Assembly (NCBI GenBank): GCA_017461725.1
Contig: JAFTXG010000007.1
Span: forward strand, 1 to 64,000
Length of the DNA: 64,000 nucleotides
Reading direction: 5' to 3'
From: Lachnospiraceae bacterium
GTDB taxonomy: Bacteria > Bacillota > Clostridia > Lachnospirales > Lachnospiraceae
Below are positions 9,628 to 18,077 of this stretch, piece by piece. The notes under the pieces were generated by a model, which saw nothing but the letters and a program-made list of their open reading frames with translations, was not told where the DNA came from and searched no databases. How positions within the stretch are numbered: the stretch's first letter is position 1; each line of letters begins with the position of its first letter. Position numbers and translations under genes: made by a program.

Positions 9628-9990
9628 TCACTCGTGATAGTTATCGATCAGTTCCTTCAGCTCCTCCGCCTCTTTTGCCGACAGCTTCTTCCGTCCCCCC
9701 AGGAACGCGGTCAGAAACTGGGGCAATGATCCGGAAAAGGTCCTCTCCACAAAGGCCCCGGACTCCTGAGCCTGTACCTCCTCTCTGGTGTACAGCGGCT
9801 CAACAATGGTGTTTTCATTTTTGATGTAGCCCTTCTCGCTGAGGCGCTTGATTTCCGTGTAGGTGGTGGACTTTTTCCAGCCCAGCTCCTCCTGACATAG
9901 CTTCACCAGCTCTCCGGAGCCGATGGGCGCGTGATCCCACAGGATCAACAACAGACGGTAATCGCTGTTACAAAGTTTGGATTCTTCCAT
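9628..9990 (-). CDS. BlaI/MecI/CopY-family repressor
   Basis: A 120-residue protein of normal family length. The winged-helix part at the N-terminus (SDYRLLLILWDHAPIGSGEL, then WKKSTTYTEIKRLSEKGYI) is followed by a dimerisation and cleavage region. It probably represses its own operon with the downstream M56 sensor peptidase, which would inactivate it by proteolysis. GGGAG lies 6 nt before the ATG. Matching TACA-N2-TGTA operators lie in the promoter just upstream. Confidence 0.9.
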   Translation of the reverse strand: MEESKLCNSDYRLLLILWDHAPIGSGELVKLCQEELGWKKSTTYTEIKRLSEKGYIKNENTIVEPLYTREEVQAQESGAFVERTFSGSLPQFLTAFLGGRKKLSAKEAEELKELIDNYHE

Positions 9991-10058
9991 GGTGTACTCC
10001 CTTCCTTCCGTGCAGGAATTGTGTTTTTTGGTTTTTGAAGTCTTTTATCAATGCAAAA

Positions 10059-10116
10059 GTCTACAGTCGTAAACCTCTCTTGGCTCAAGTTTACAACTGT
10101 AGACCCTCTTTGTCAA
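10059..10116 (-). promoter_or_regulatory. BlaI-type promoter with paired operators
   Basis: Two 16-bp arms (10059-10074 and 10089-10104) form an inverted repeat with one mismatch, and each contains a TACA-N2-TGTA-like dyad (TACAACTGTA is perfect). They overlap a promoter on the minus strand: TTGACA at 10116-10111, 17-bp spacer, TAAACT at 10093-10088. This is the arrangement expected for autorepression by a BlaI-family dimer. Confidence 0.7.
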
Positions 10117-10165
10117 TACACTTTTAACGATTTAATATTTCTGTAATAAGTTTTCCGCCAAACCT

Positions 10166-11059
10166 TTATTTCCTCCGCATCAACGAGAAACTATTGCGCC
10201 CATCCTCTCTGTCCTTCGTCAGGCAATTCAGCTTAAGCTCCGGTGACCTTTGTCTGCGCAGTATCACGGCAATCATAAACAACGAAAACTCCAGGCTTTC
10301 GGAGAACTCGCTTTGATCCCTTTGGATAAGCAGACAATACTCCTCCTCTTTCTCCAACACCGGCAGTTCCTCCAAAAACTCGTGGACATGCTCCCAGCCG
10401 TGTCGCTCCCAAATGGTCTCATAATCGTCCAGAACAACAGGTGTCACGTCCGGCTCTTCATCCATACTTACGACAAAACCTTTTGTGAGACATTCCGTAT
10501 CAAGAGATTTGATCCGCTCCGCCACAGCCTCCGTGCCATTGAAGCTTTCACCCATCACCTTCATGCTAATGTTCTGATTATCCGGATGATTTTTGCGCAT
10601 TGTGTGCTCAAAAAACTCCTTCAGGTACTTCACCATGTCGGGACCATCCCCAGGTGTGAGTCCAAACTCACGCAACAGTTCGAAATTGGTCATCTGGCTG
10701 GTCAAAAAGCCGGATACTCCTTGAATAATATTTTCCATATTGCTTTTTTCGGCAAGATATGATTGCTGGATTTGTTTGATCCGCTCAAGTTTCTGCGCCT
10801 GCTCCAGAATTTTCAGATCAAAGGCCTCATAAACCTGCTGATCAGATGCCGCCAAGAGTGATTTAATCTCATCAATGGTAAAATCAGCGGCCTGAAGATT
10901 TTTGATTTTCACAAAATCAATGGCCTGAGCCTTAATATAGTAGCGGTATCCGGACCATTGATCAACTTTAACCGGTTTCAGAAGATCGATTTTGTCATAA
11001 TACCGCAGTGTCTGTGTGTTGCATTTGCATAGACGGGCGAATTCTTTGATTGTCATCAT
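10166..11059 (-). CDS. MerR-family transcriptional regulator (297 aa)
   Basis: The N-terminal MerR winged helix is clear (MTIKEFARLCKCNTQTLRYYDKIDLLKP, then GYRYY and FTIDEI). A long helix around residues 80-120 and a C-terminal effector-binding-like domain of about 170 residues follow. The length fits multidrug or effector-sensing MerR types rather than metal sensors. AGGAGG lies 8 nt before the first of two ATGs. The gene has its own promoter with a MerR-type 19-bp spacer, so it is probably autoregulated. No target gene is adjacent in the same direction. Confidence 0.88.
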   Translation of the reverse strand: MMTIKEFARLCKCNTQTLRYYDKIDLLKPVKVDQWSGYRYYIKAQAIDFVKIKNLQAADFTIDEIKSLLAASDQQVYEAFDLKILEQAQKLERIKQIQQSYLAEKSNMENIIQGVSGFLTSQMTNFELLREFGLTPGDGPDMVKYLKEFFEHTMRKNHPDNQNISMKVMGESFNGTEAVAERIKSLDTECLTKGFVVSMDEEPDVTPVVLDDYETIWERHGWEHVHEFLEELPVLEKEEEYCLLIQRDQSEFSESLEFSLFMIAVILRRQRSPELKLNCLTKDREDGRNSFSLMRRK

Positions 11060-11082
11060 ATCTGCAACCTCCTTTCACCCAG

Positions 11083-11113
11083 ACTATATCATTGCAGTTT
11101 GGTGTAAGGTCAA
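11083..11113 (-). promoter_or_regulatory. Promoter with 19-bp spacer before the MerR gene
   Basis: TTGACC (11113-11108) and TATAGT (11088-11083) are separated by 19 bp. This long spacer is characteristic of promoters activated by MerR-family proteins, which untwist the DNA to bring the boxes into register. Confidence 0.6.
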
Positions 11114-11274
11114 GCGTTTTTTCATAATAACTGGGGATGACTACAAAAAAGCCTATAAAACCCGGAATCCATTGACCACGAAATGGAAAAGCGCGGGTTC
11201 CACATCGAAAAAGAGTGGCCCGCGCAGATGGCGAAAAACTGTCTGTGCAAAATGGAGCAGGCGTAGAAATTTCT

Positions 11275-11586
11275 CTACTCCTCCCCACTGATCTCCTCCA
11301 ACATATCACTGGAGAACACCAGCACCGTATCGTCATAATCCCACTGAAATTCATTTCCGGCTGCGCGGGGGCAACCGCCTGCGCAGCCGCCGCAGGTGCG
11401 TGCTGTGCCCTGACATTCGTGGCATCCTTGTGGCTCACTGCCACATCCGCTCCCGCAGCCTTGTGCATGGCCAGCGCCACTGCACCCACACTGTTCACAT
11501 CTATTATCTGTACCTGCGGCACGGGTTTCCATCATTTTCTGACAGTCCCCTCCCGTGCCACAGCAACTTTTACATCTTTCTTCCAA
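11275..11586 (-). CDS. Small cysteine-rich protein downstream of aroB
   Basis: A 103-residue frame starting at TTG, with AAGGAG 7 nt upstream. Fourteen cysteines fall within the first 72 residues, mostly as CxxC, CC, CxC and GCGxGC groups (for example RCEQCGCSG and TCGGCAGGC). The last 25 residues are acidic and Cys-free (FQWDYDDTVLVFSSDMLEEI). No known family was recognised. The pattern suggests metal or iron-sulfur binding or a redox scaffold. It is the last gene of the aromatic operon, 101 nt after aroB. The start codon and reality of the gene are less certain than those of its neighbours because other frames are also open here. Confidence 0.5.
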   Translation of the reverse strand: MEERCKSCCGTGGDCQKMMETRAAGTDNRCEQCGCSGAGHAQGCGSGCGSEPQGCHECQGTARTCGGCAGGCPRAAGNEFQWDYDDTVLVFSSDMLEEISGEE

Positions 11587-11687
11587 CTTACTGCTCCTTC
11601 ACAGCCGATAGCTCATGGCTTTACTGCCGCTGCCATTTTCCCGGCTGTCACTTTCCAGGCTGCCGTTCCGCCAACATGGCGCTTTTC

Positions 11688-12746
11688 TCACCCGATAGCC
11701 AGCCGATAGAACTCCTCCAGCTTGTCCACGTCCATCTTGTACAGATAGCATTCCCCGATCCGCTTCGGAATAGCCAGATTTATGGTCTGTCCGGATCGCT
11801 TTTTATCGTTGAGCAGCACGCTCACCGACTCCGCCGCCGTGAACGGACACTCGGTCATCAGGTTATACTTCTTCAGCACTGCAACCACCCGGTCGGTGAT
11901 ATCCTCCTCGGCCAGGCCGTAAGCATAGGCCGCCTTACAGATCGCCACCAGACCGATGGACACCGCGTTGCCGTGATTGATCTCGTAATTGCTCAGCTTT
12001 TCCACCGCGTGAGCCAGCGTGTGTCCCAGATTTAAGAGCTGACGCAGTCCCACGTCAAACTCATCCTCCATGACATGCCTGCGCTTGATCACCAGATTGG
12101 TCGGAATAATGTCGCCCAGATGTGCCTTGGCATCATTCTCCGCAATGAAATCAAACAGCTCCCGATCCGCCAGCACACCGTGCTTAATCACCTCAGCCAT
12201 ACCGGTGGAAAACTCTTCCTCCGGCAGTGAGAACAGCGTGGAATAATCGCAGAGCACCAGCGCGGGCTGATGGAATGCGCCCGCCAGATTCTTTCCGGCC
12301 GCCAGATCCACGGCGGTCTTTCCTCCCACGGAGGAATCCACCGCTGCCAGCAGCGTGGTGGGAATCTGCACGAAATCAATGCCTCTCAGGTAAATGGACG
12401 CGGCAAACCCGGCCATATCGCCGGTCACGCCGCCGCCCAGCGCCACGATCAGGTCGGAGCGGGTCAATGCCAGCTCGGCCATCTTCTCCACCAGGGGAAC
12501 CATAACCGCGAAGGTCTTCGAGGTCTCGCCGTGAGGGAACACGTATTTGTGGACGGTGAATCCGCTTTTCTCCAGAGACTCGCTGACGATGCCCCCGTAG
12601 AGACCGTCCACGGTGTCGTCCGTCACCAGCATGATCTGATTCGCTTTCTTAAAACGTGCGCGGATCTCCTCACCTGCGCGGGGAAGAAGATTTTCCTCCA
12701 CAATGATATCGTATTTTTTTGATGCCTCAACTGTGATTGTGCTCAT
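11688..12746 (-). CDS. aroB: 3-Dehydroquinate synthase
   Basis: Converts DAHP to 3-dehydroquinate using NAD+ and a divalent metal. At 352 residues it has normal family length. The NAD-binding glycine motif GGGVTGDMAGFAAS, the PTTLLAAVDSSVGGKTAVD segment with catalytic Lys, the metal-ligand Glu in MAEVIKHG and the His motif NLGHTLAHAVE are all visible. A ribosome site AAAGGA precedes the ATG. It lies late in the operon, after the frameshifted membrane gene. Confidence 0.96.
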   Translation of the reverse strand: MSTITVEASKKYDIIVEENLLPRAGEEIRARFKKANQIMLVTDDTVDGLYGGIVSESLEKSGFTVHKYVFPHGETSKTFAVMVPLVEKMAELALTRSDLIVALGGGVTGDMAGFAASIYLRGIDFVQIPTTLLAAVDSSVGGKTAVDLAAGKNLAGAFHQPALVLCDYSTLFSLPEEEFSTGMAEVIKHGVLADRELFDFIAENDAKAHLGDIIPTNLVIKRRHVMEDEFDVGLRQLLNLGHTLAHAVEKLSNYEINHGNAVSIGLVAICKAAYAYGLAEEDITDRVVAVLKKYNLMTECPFTAAESVSVLLNDKKRSGQTINLAIPKRIGECYLYKMDVDKLEEFYRLAIG

Positions 12747-12761
12747 AATTATTTCCTTTCA

Positions 12762-13113
12762 TTAAGCCATAAACCCAAGCCAAACTATCAAACCTCCAAG
12801 GGCAGCAAAAAGCAGCCCCAAAAACCATGCATCTCTTCGCCAGGAACTCAGCCTTGATCGATAACCGCTTCCTGCCAGTTCCATCTTTTTATGTTCCACA
12901 TCCAACATCCCTAACAAAAAAGGCGTGCCGGTTTTATAGAAATAACTATTGTATATACACCATAAATAATGGCACCACCACCGAATAAAAGATAACCATT
13001 ACATGGTGTTCCAAACAAATAAAGCAATGCAATAAAACAAAACCAGTATCCATATCGCCAAAACAAAGCAAATACTATATCAATCCTTTTTCTTTAGGCC
13101 ATTTTACTTTCAT
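12762..13113 (-). pseudogene. Frameshifted small membrane protein gene
   Basis: An ATG abuts the pheA stop (TAAATG) and opens MKVKWPKEKG, but the frame ends after 12 codons. Shifting frame gives a hydrophobic continuation (IDIVFALFWRYGYWFCFIAL and LLFGGGAIIYGVY). A second shift gives NSYFYKTGTPFLLGMLDVE, then MELAGSGYRSRLSSWRRD and a last helix ending at TAA 12762. Joined, these make a coherent two-to-three-helix membrane protein of about 115 residues. Two frameshifts (near 13080 and 12955) or sequencing errors would explain it. The region is more AT-rich than the aro genes around it. The function is unknown. Confidence 0.55.
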
Positions 13114-14253
13114 TTACCGCTCCGAGTACGCCCCCAGGAACACAAACATGGGCTGCTCGGCCTCGATCTGGCAGATCAGATTCTGCACCACCTCATCGGT
13201 GATGGATGCCTCCATATCCACGTAGAACATAAACTCAAAGTCTCTTCCCGGGATCGGACGGCTCTCCAGCTTGGTCACATTGAGCCCGTGGGCCGCGAAG
13301 CTGGCCAGCAGACCGTACAGGGTACCGGGCTTGTGGGACAGGGAGAACATGATACTGATCTTGTTTGCCCCCTGATAAACCTCCATCTCCTTGGAAATGC
13401 AGATAAAGCGGGTGTAATTATTGTCATTGTTCTGGATACCCTGATCGAGGATGTGCAGACCGTAATTCTCCGCGCTCTCCACGGAACAGATCGCTGCCAG
13501 CGTTTCGTCGTCGGAATTCGCCACCATCTTCGCCGCCATGGCGGTATTCTCCCAGACACGCTTCTTCGCATTAGGGAATCCCTTCAAGTATTCACTGCAC
13601 TGCCCTAAAGCCTGCTCATGGGAATAGATTTCGCGGATGTCCTCCTTCTTCACGCCGGGCTTAGCCACCAGACAATGGTTGATCCGCAGCTTCATGGAGC
13701 GGGCAATGTAAAACTTGTATTTCTTCATCAGGTCGTACACCTGATTCACAGAGCCGTAGATATTGTTCTCAATGGGCAGGATTCCGTACTGGCAAAGATT
13801 GCTCTGCACCGCCTGGAACACGCCCTCGAAATTGCTGGTATACATAATATTTGCATTGGGGAACATCTTATCGCAGCAGATCTGGGAATAAGCGCCCTCC
13901 GTTCCCTGGCAAGCCACTGTCGCAGCGGCGGGCATCGCCGCCGGCATCTCCGCAATAGCCTTTTCCATCGCAACCTTCAGGTCAGAATGAGGCGCCAACT
14001 GAACGTGCTGGTAGGCACGGCTCAGATCCAAAATATTATTATATAAAAGGCGGATATATCCGGCAAACTCCTCCGGCTTTCCCTCCACCGCTCTGGCAAT
14101 GACCTCGCGCTCGCGGCTGCGATCAAGCACCGGCATGTTGTGCTCCCGCTTATACTCCGCCACCTGACCGGAAATACTCATCCGGCGGGCAAAGAGCGCG
14201 CTCAGCTCCTTGTCGATCTGATTTAATTCCAAACGCAAATCCTGAATATCCAT
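13114..14253 (-). CDS. pheA: Bifunctional chorismate mutase / prephenate dehydratase
   Basis: Makes phenylpyruvate from chorismate by way of prephenate. Residues 1-85 are an AroQ-class chorismate mutase (IDKELSALFARRMSISGQVAEYK, with DRSRERE). Residues about 110-290 form the dehydratase, with PIENNIYGSV and the catalytic TRF triplet at 281-283. The C-terminal ACT domain (297-379) carries SHKPGTLYGLL and ESRP (330-333), the phenylalanine-binding motifs, so feedback inhibition by Phe is expected. AAAGGAG lies 5 nt before the ATG. It sits 60 nt after aroC in the aromatic operon. Confidence 0.96.
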   Translation of the reverse strand: MDIQDLRLELNQIDKELSALFARRMSISGQVAEYKREHNMPVLDRSREREVIARAVEGKPEEFAGYIRLLYNNILDLSRAYQHVQLAPHSDLKVAMEKAIAEMPAAMPAAATVACQGTEGAYSQICCDKMFPNANIMYTSNFEGVFQAVQSNLCQYGILPIENNIYGSVNQVYDLMKKYKFYIARSMKLRINHCLVAKPGVKKEDIREIYSHEQALGQCSEYLKGFPNAKKRVWENTAMAAKMVANSDDETLAAICSVESAENYGLHILDQGIQNNDNNYTRFICISKEMEVYQGANKISIMFSLSHKPGTLYGLLASFAAHGLNVTKLESRPIPGRDFEFMFYVDMEASITDEVVQNLICQIEAEQPMFVFLGAYSER

Positions 14254-14313
14254 AGGAACTCCTTTTCATTTATCATCATTCGTTCTGTTTTACAGAGCCA
14301 TCATCAGACAGCA

Positions 14314-15399
14314 TTATCTCACGTCATCATACATAATATCCAGCATGGTCATGGCCGCCACCGCCGCCACCACCGGCACTGCACGGTGTACGATACAGGG
14401 ATCATGGCGACCCTTGACCTCCAGCACCGCAGGCTCCATCTTTGACAGGCTCACCGACTGCTGGGGCTTACTGATGGAGGGAGTAGGCTTCATGGCCACC
14501 GCGAAGCGGATCGGCATACCGGAGGTAATGCCGCCCAGAATGCCGCCGTGATTGTTTGTGGTGGTGCGGATTTTTCCGTCCTCGATACAGAAGGGATCAT
14601 TATTCTGGGAGCCGCGCAGTCTGGAACCGGCGAATCCGCTGCCGAACTCAATGCCCTTCACCGCGGGGATGCCAAAGATGGCCGCCGCCATCCGATTCTC
14701 CACGCCGTCAGCCATGTGCTCGCCAAATCCGGGCTCCACGCCGGCGATCACGCACTCGATGGTGCCGCCGATACTGTCCAGGTCCGCCGATGCCGCCAGG
14801 ATCTCCTCCTGCATCTTCGCCCCGGCCTCATCATCGATCACCGGGAACGCTTTCCACATGGGACCGGTCAAGCCCTCCACCGTGGGGCGGATATCGTCAA
14901 ACCGCTGGTCCTCCACCTTGCCCACAGACTGAATGTGTGCGCCCACATAAATGCCCTTGCTCTCCAGAATCTGCAGACAGATCGCACCGGCGAAGCAGAG
15001 CGGAGCCGTCAGTCTGCCGCTGAAATGACCGCCGCCGCGGACATCATTGTTTCCGCCGTAACGCACATATGCGCTGAAATCGCTGTGTCCCGGTCTGGGT
15101 ATGTCGATAATATTCGCATAATCCTTGCTGCGGGTGTCATTGTTGCGGATGATTGCGCAGATCGGCGCTCCCGTGGTCACGCCGTCTAGAATACCGGACA
15201 GCACCTCCGGCAGATCCGCCTCTTTTCTGGCGGTGGACAGCTTATTTTTTCCCGGGGCGCGCAGCGCCATGAAGGCGGCTACCTTATCCATATCGATCTT
15301 GATTCCCGCGGGGATACCGTTAATCACCGCACCGATCCCGGCAGAATGGGACTGGCCAAACACTGAAACCTTTACATTTTTTCCAAACTCAGAGGACAT
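14314..15399 (-). CDS. aroC: Chorismate synthase
   Basis: Removes phosphate from 5-enolpyruvylshikimate-3-phosphate in an FMNH2-dependent reaction to give chorismate. The start at 15399 (MSSEFGKNVKVSVFGQSHSAG) has GGAG 6 nt upstream and matches the family N-terminus; 17 further in-frame codons lack such support. Visible motifs include GQSHSAGIG, the PRPGHSDF segment, RYGGNNDVRGGGHFSGR and the SLxGxxNNDPF-like region. The protein has 361 residues, a normal length. A convergent small-RNA module and a 26-bp palindrome lie directly upstream. Confidence 0.96.
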   Translation of the reverse strand: MSSEFGKNVKVSVFGQSHSAGIGAVINGIPAGIKIDMDKVAAFMALRAPGKNKLSTARKEADLPEVLSGILDGVTTGAPICAIIRNNDTRSKDYANIIDIPRPGHSDFSAYVRYGGNNDVRGGGHFSGRLTAPLCFAGAICLQILESKGIYVGAHIQSVGKVEDQRFDDIRPTVEGLTGPMWKAFPVIDDEAGAKMQEEILAASADLDSIGGTIECVIAGVEPGFGEHMADGVENRMAAAIFGIPAVKGIEFGSGFAGSRLRGSQNNDPFCIEDGKIRTTTNNHGGILGGITSGMPIRFAVAMKPTPSISKPQQSVSLSKMEPAVLEVKGRHDPCIVHRAVPVVAAVAAMTMLDIMYDDVR

Positions 15400-15432
15400 A
15401 CCTGACTCCTTTTCTGATCCTTGTTTGTCACG

Positions 15433-15458
15433 ATGTAAACATGTCGACATGTTTACAT
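15433..15458. promoter_or_regulatory. 26-bp perfect palindrome upstream of aroC
   Basis: ATGTAAACATGTC followed by its exact reverse complement, centred at 15445/15446 and 34 bp before the aroC start. It lies next to the plus-strand promoter at 15466. A perfect dyad of this length between two promoters is a likely regulator-binding site, though it could also act as an RNA hairpin in the aroC leader. Confidence 0.55.
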
Positions 15459-15465
15459 TTCCATC

Positions 15466-15600
15466 TTGAAATTTATAGGAATCTGTTATATACTAAAATC
15501 ACAAAGGGAAACCGGAGCACGGCTTACCCTAACAGCTGTTTTTTTAGTCAGCCGTCATTAGTGCGAGTAATGGCGGCTATTTTTCTTTGCTCTTGAAAAT
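15466..15600 (+). ncRNA. Short antisense RNA with its own promoter and terminator
   Basis: The promoter is TTGAAA (15466-15471), a 17-bp spacer and TATACT (15489-15494). A transcript from about 15501 would run about 100 nt to a hairpin (GCCGTCATTA / TAATGGCGGC) followed by TATTTTTCTTT near 15590. It opposes the minus-strand transcript from the promoter at 15649-15677. The two convergent short transcripts resemble type I toxin-antitoxin loci or an antisense control of the aroC leader. Confidence 0.5.
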
Positions 15601-15677
15601 CTGATAGCACAGACTCACAATCCGCCCGCTCTGGTTTCCCATGCGCCGATTATATCATATGTTCCACAGATTAGCAA
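15506..15677 (-). ncRNA. Structured leader/short transcript upstream of aroC, with promoter
   Basis: The promoter TTGCTA (15677-15672), 17 bp and TATAAT (15654-15649) points toward aroC. Transcription would start near 15642, at an ATG opening a 21-codon frame (MGNQSGRIVSLCYQIFKSKEK). The RNA ends are complementary: GGGAAACCAGAGC (from 15640) pairs with GCTCCGGTTTCCC (to 15506), 12 of 13, enclosing the GCCGCCATTA hairpin. The peptide is not hydrophobic, so a working type I toxin is doubtful. It may instead be a decayed module reused as the aroC promoter. Confidence 0.45.
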
Positions 15678-15733
15678 CCTTCTTTTCGAACATACATTCT
15701 TTCAGTGTTTTAAAGATACACTATACTATCTGT

Positions 15734-17158
15734 TCATCTAATCTCTACCTTCCCACCCAAATCGCAATAATCCTCAAAGAAATTCGGGTAGGATTTCGCC
15801 ACATCCTGCGCGTTATTGATGACCACCTCACCGGTACAGATCGTCGCCGCGATTGCCGCCGACATGACGATCCGGTGATCCACAAAGCTGTCCACCTCGC
15901 CGCCGACCAGTTTTCCACAACCGTCCACGATCAGATCGTCTTTTTCCACAATTGCGCTGCCGCCCAGTGTACAAATGATGGATGCCACTGACATCAGCCG
16001 GTCACTCTCTTTCAGGCGAAGCCTGTGGCAGTTGGTAAACCGGGTCCGCCCGACCCGTCCGCAGGCCATGATAGCGGAGATGGGGATGATGTCGGGGATG
16101 TCCGCGCCGTCAACAGTGATTTCTTCATTGACATTCCCCGCTGCCACTTCTGCTGCCATCGCTTCTGTTTCCGACTGAACCGCCAACGCTGAACCGCCAG
16201 CCGCCTTTCCAACTGACTCCAGTTCCTGCTGCGTCTCGCCCAGAAATAGTTTCCGTGCCACATCCACTATCCTGCAGTCTCTCTGCAGACTTCCCTCTTT
16301 CAGGTTTCCGATCTCAAGTCCGCATCCCAGTGCATTCGCTGCCACCCAGAAAGCTCCGTTGGACCAGTCACCCTCCGCGGTGATCTCGCCCGGAGACCGG
16401 TATCTGCGATTGCCCTTAATCTTATATCCATTCTTTGTCTTCACTAAGACCATTCCAAAGTCATTCATCACCGACTCGGTGATATCCAGATACCCTTCTG
16501 ACTCCACCTCCGTGGTGAATACGATCTCGCTGTCTCCGTCCACCAGCGGCAGACTCATCATCAGCGCCGAAATGTACTGGGAACTGATATTTGCCGGGAT
16601 GCGATAAACTCCGGACTTCAGCGGTCCGGTCACTGTCATAGGCAGGGAGTAGGAAGAAAAACTGCAGCCATTCTCCTCCATCACGGTACAGATCGCTCCA
16701 AAGGGTCGCTCAGGCAATCTGCCCGCGCCAACTAACGTTCCTCCTCCGCAGACTGCTACCGTCATGGGCAGGACAAACCGCGCCGTGGAGCCACTCTCAC
16801 CGCAGTCAAGAAGGGGGGGCGTCGAAACGCAACCGTCGCTCGCCTTAGACGCCTTAGACACCTTGGCCTCCTGTGCCGCCAGCATCCTTGCCGGATCATC
16901 CTCCGCTCCAACAATCGGCGCACCTAACGCATGCTTCACCGGATGCACCACCACTTTTCCGTCTCTGACCTCAACCTTTGCGCCCATGGCCTCCGCACAG
17001 CGGATGGTCGCATCCACATCCTTGGATCGGCAATTCAGATAAATAACGGTGTCGCTCTCGCTGAGCGCCGCGCACAAAATCATCCGATGCAGATATGATT
17101 TCGAACTGACCGCATCGATCTTTCCATTTAATTTTCCGGGGGTTATCCTGGCCTGCAT
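15734..17158 (-). CDS. aroA: 3-Phosphoshikimate 1-carboxyvinyltransferase (EPSP synthase)
   Basis: Joins shikimate-3-phosphate and phosphoenolpyruvate. At 474 residues it is somewhat longer than typical (about 430). The extra length lies near residues 75-110 (VSKASKASDGC region) and around 310-350 (Ala/Glu-rich). Core motifs are SSKSYLHRMILCAAL (class of substrate Lys/Ser), CGESGSTARFVLPM, GRLPERPFG, and the RLKESDRL and DHRIVMSAA segments late in the chain. AGGAG lies about 11 nt upstream of the ATG. It is 58 nt downstream of tyrA. Confidence 0.95.
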   Translation of the reverse strand: MQARITPGKLNGKIDAVSSKSYLHRMILCAALSESDTVIYLNCRSKDVDATIRCAEAMGAKVEVRDGKVVVHPVKHALGAPIVGAEDDPARMLAAQEAKVSKASKASDGCVSTPPLLDCGESGSTARFVLPMTVAVCGGGTLVGAGRLPERPFGAICTVMEENGCSFSSYSLPMTVTGPLKSGVYRIPANISSQYISALMMSLPLVDGDSEIVFTTEVESEGYLDITESVMNDFGMVLVKTKNGYKIKGNRRYRSPGEITAEGDWSNGAFWVAANALGCGLEIGNLKEGSLQRDCRIVDVARKLFLGETQQELESVGKAAGGSALAVQSETEAMAAEVAAGNVNEEITVDGADIPDIIPISAIMACGRVGRTRFTNCHRLRLKESDRLMSVASIICTLGGSAIVEKDDLIVDGCGKLVGGEVDSFVDHRIVMSAAIAATICTGEVVINNAQDVAKSYPNFFEDYCDLGGKVEIR

Positions 17159-17216
17159 TTTCAGTCTCGCTCCTGTCTTTCTGTCGCCTTTTAGTGTATA
17201 TCTCCACCTGTGCCGT

Positions 17217-18077
17217 TTACTCTGCGCGCTTCGCCGCCTTGATCATCTCGTCGGACTTCACCTTCATCTCCTTGCCGGTGTGGAGCAGATGATATAACTT
17301 ACTCTCGTCCCGGTTTTGCAGGGCTTCCTTATAGGCCTGCAGATTCTCGATCAGCCGGTCCAGCTCGCTCTCCAGATAAGGCTCATTCTCCAGAAACAGC
17401 TCGCTCCACATTCCCTCATTGAGATATGCAACGCGGGTCATATCCCGGAAGCTGCCCGCCGAAAAGCCGACATACTGGAGGGCTGTGGGGCTCTGGATGT
17501 AGGCACTGGACACCACGTGGGCCAGCTGGGAGGTGTAGGCAATGACACGGTCATGCTCTGCGTAAGTGGTCAGCTTCACCATGCCGAATCCCAGAGAATA
17601 CACGAACTTGGATGCTGCCGCCACGATGTCCGGGTTCTCATTTTCCTTGGGCACGAAGATCATGGACGCGCCGCGGAACATCTCTCCGGTGGAGAAATCG
17701 TAACCCGACTTCTCTATGCCGGCCATGGGATGTCCGCCGATAAAGGTATATCCGTACTGCTCCGCCAGTGCAAACCCGGCCTTGCAGACCTTTTCCTTTG
17801 TTCCGCCGCAGTCAAACACGATGGTCGTGCGGGAGATCAGCGGCGATTTCTCCTCCAGAAACTTTACAATCTGATCAGGGTACAGAGCGATGATCAGGTA
17901 GGAACACTGTCCGATATTGCTGTCATCGAGAATACCATCGATGGTTCCGTCCTCCAAAGCCGCATACATGACGCTCTTTGTTCGGTTATACCCCAGAACC
18001 GTGTGCTCCGTGTGAGATTTGATCGCCTTCGCGATGGAACCTCCGATGAGGCCCAGACCAACCACTCCTACCTTCAT
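17217..18077 (-). CDS. tyrA: Prephenate dehydrogenase
   Basis: Oxidatively decarboxylates prephenate to 4-hydroxyphenylpyruvate, the Tyr branch. The start at 18077 (MKVGVVGLGLIGGSIAKAIK) has GGAG 8 nt upstream and begins exactly at the Rossmann fold; 31 upstream in-frame codons are unsupported. GLGLIGGS (7-14) binds the nucleotide, and FDCGGTKEKV and GGHPMAGIEKSGYDFS are the catalytic-domain signatures. At 286 residues it has the two-domain core but no C-terminal ACT domain, so control by Tyr may rest on the operon attenuator. Confidence 0.94.
   Translation of the reverse strand: MKVGVVGLGLIGGSIAKAIKSHTEHTVLGYNRTKSVMYAALEDGTIDGILDDSNIGQCSYLIIALYPDQIVKFLEEKSPLISRTTIVFDCGGTKEKVCKAGFALAEQYGYTFIGGHPMAGIEKSGYDFSTGEMFRGASMIFVPKENENPDIVAAASKFVYSLGFGMVKLTTYAEHDRVIAYTSQLAHVVSSAYIQSPTALQYVGFSAGSFRDMTRVAYLNEGMWSELFLENEPYLESELDRLIENLQAYKEALQNRDESKLYHLLHTGKEMKVKSDEMIKAAKRAE

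Noticed and set aside
11160-11275. Plus-strand fragment reading MEKRGFHIEKEWPAQMAKN before a stop
   Set aside because: It looks protein-like but has no start signal, upstream frame or ribosome site. At most a gene remnant.
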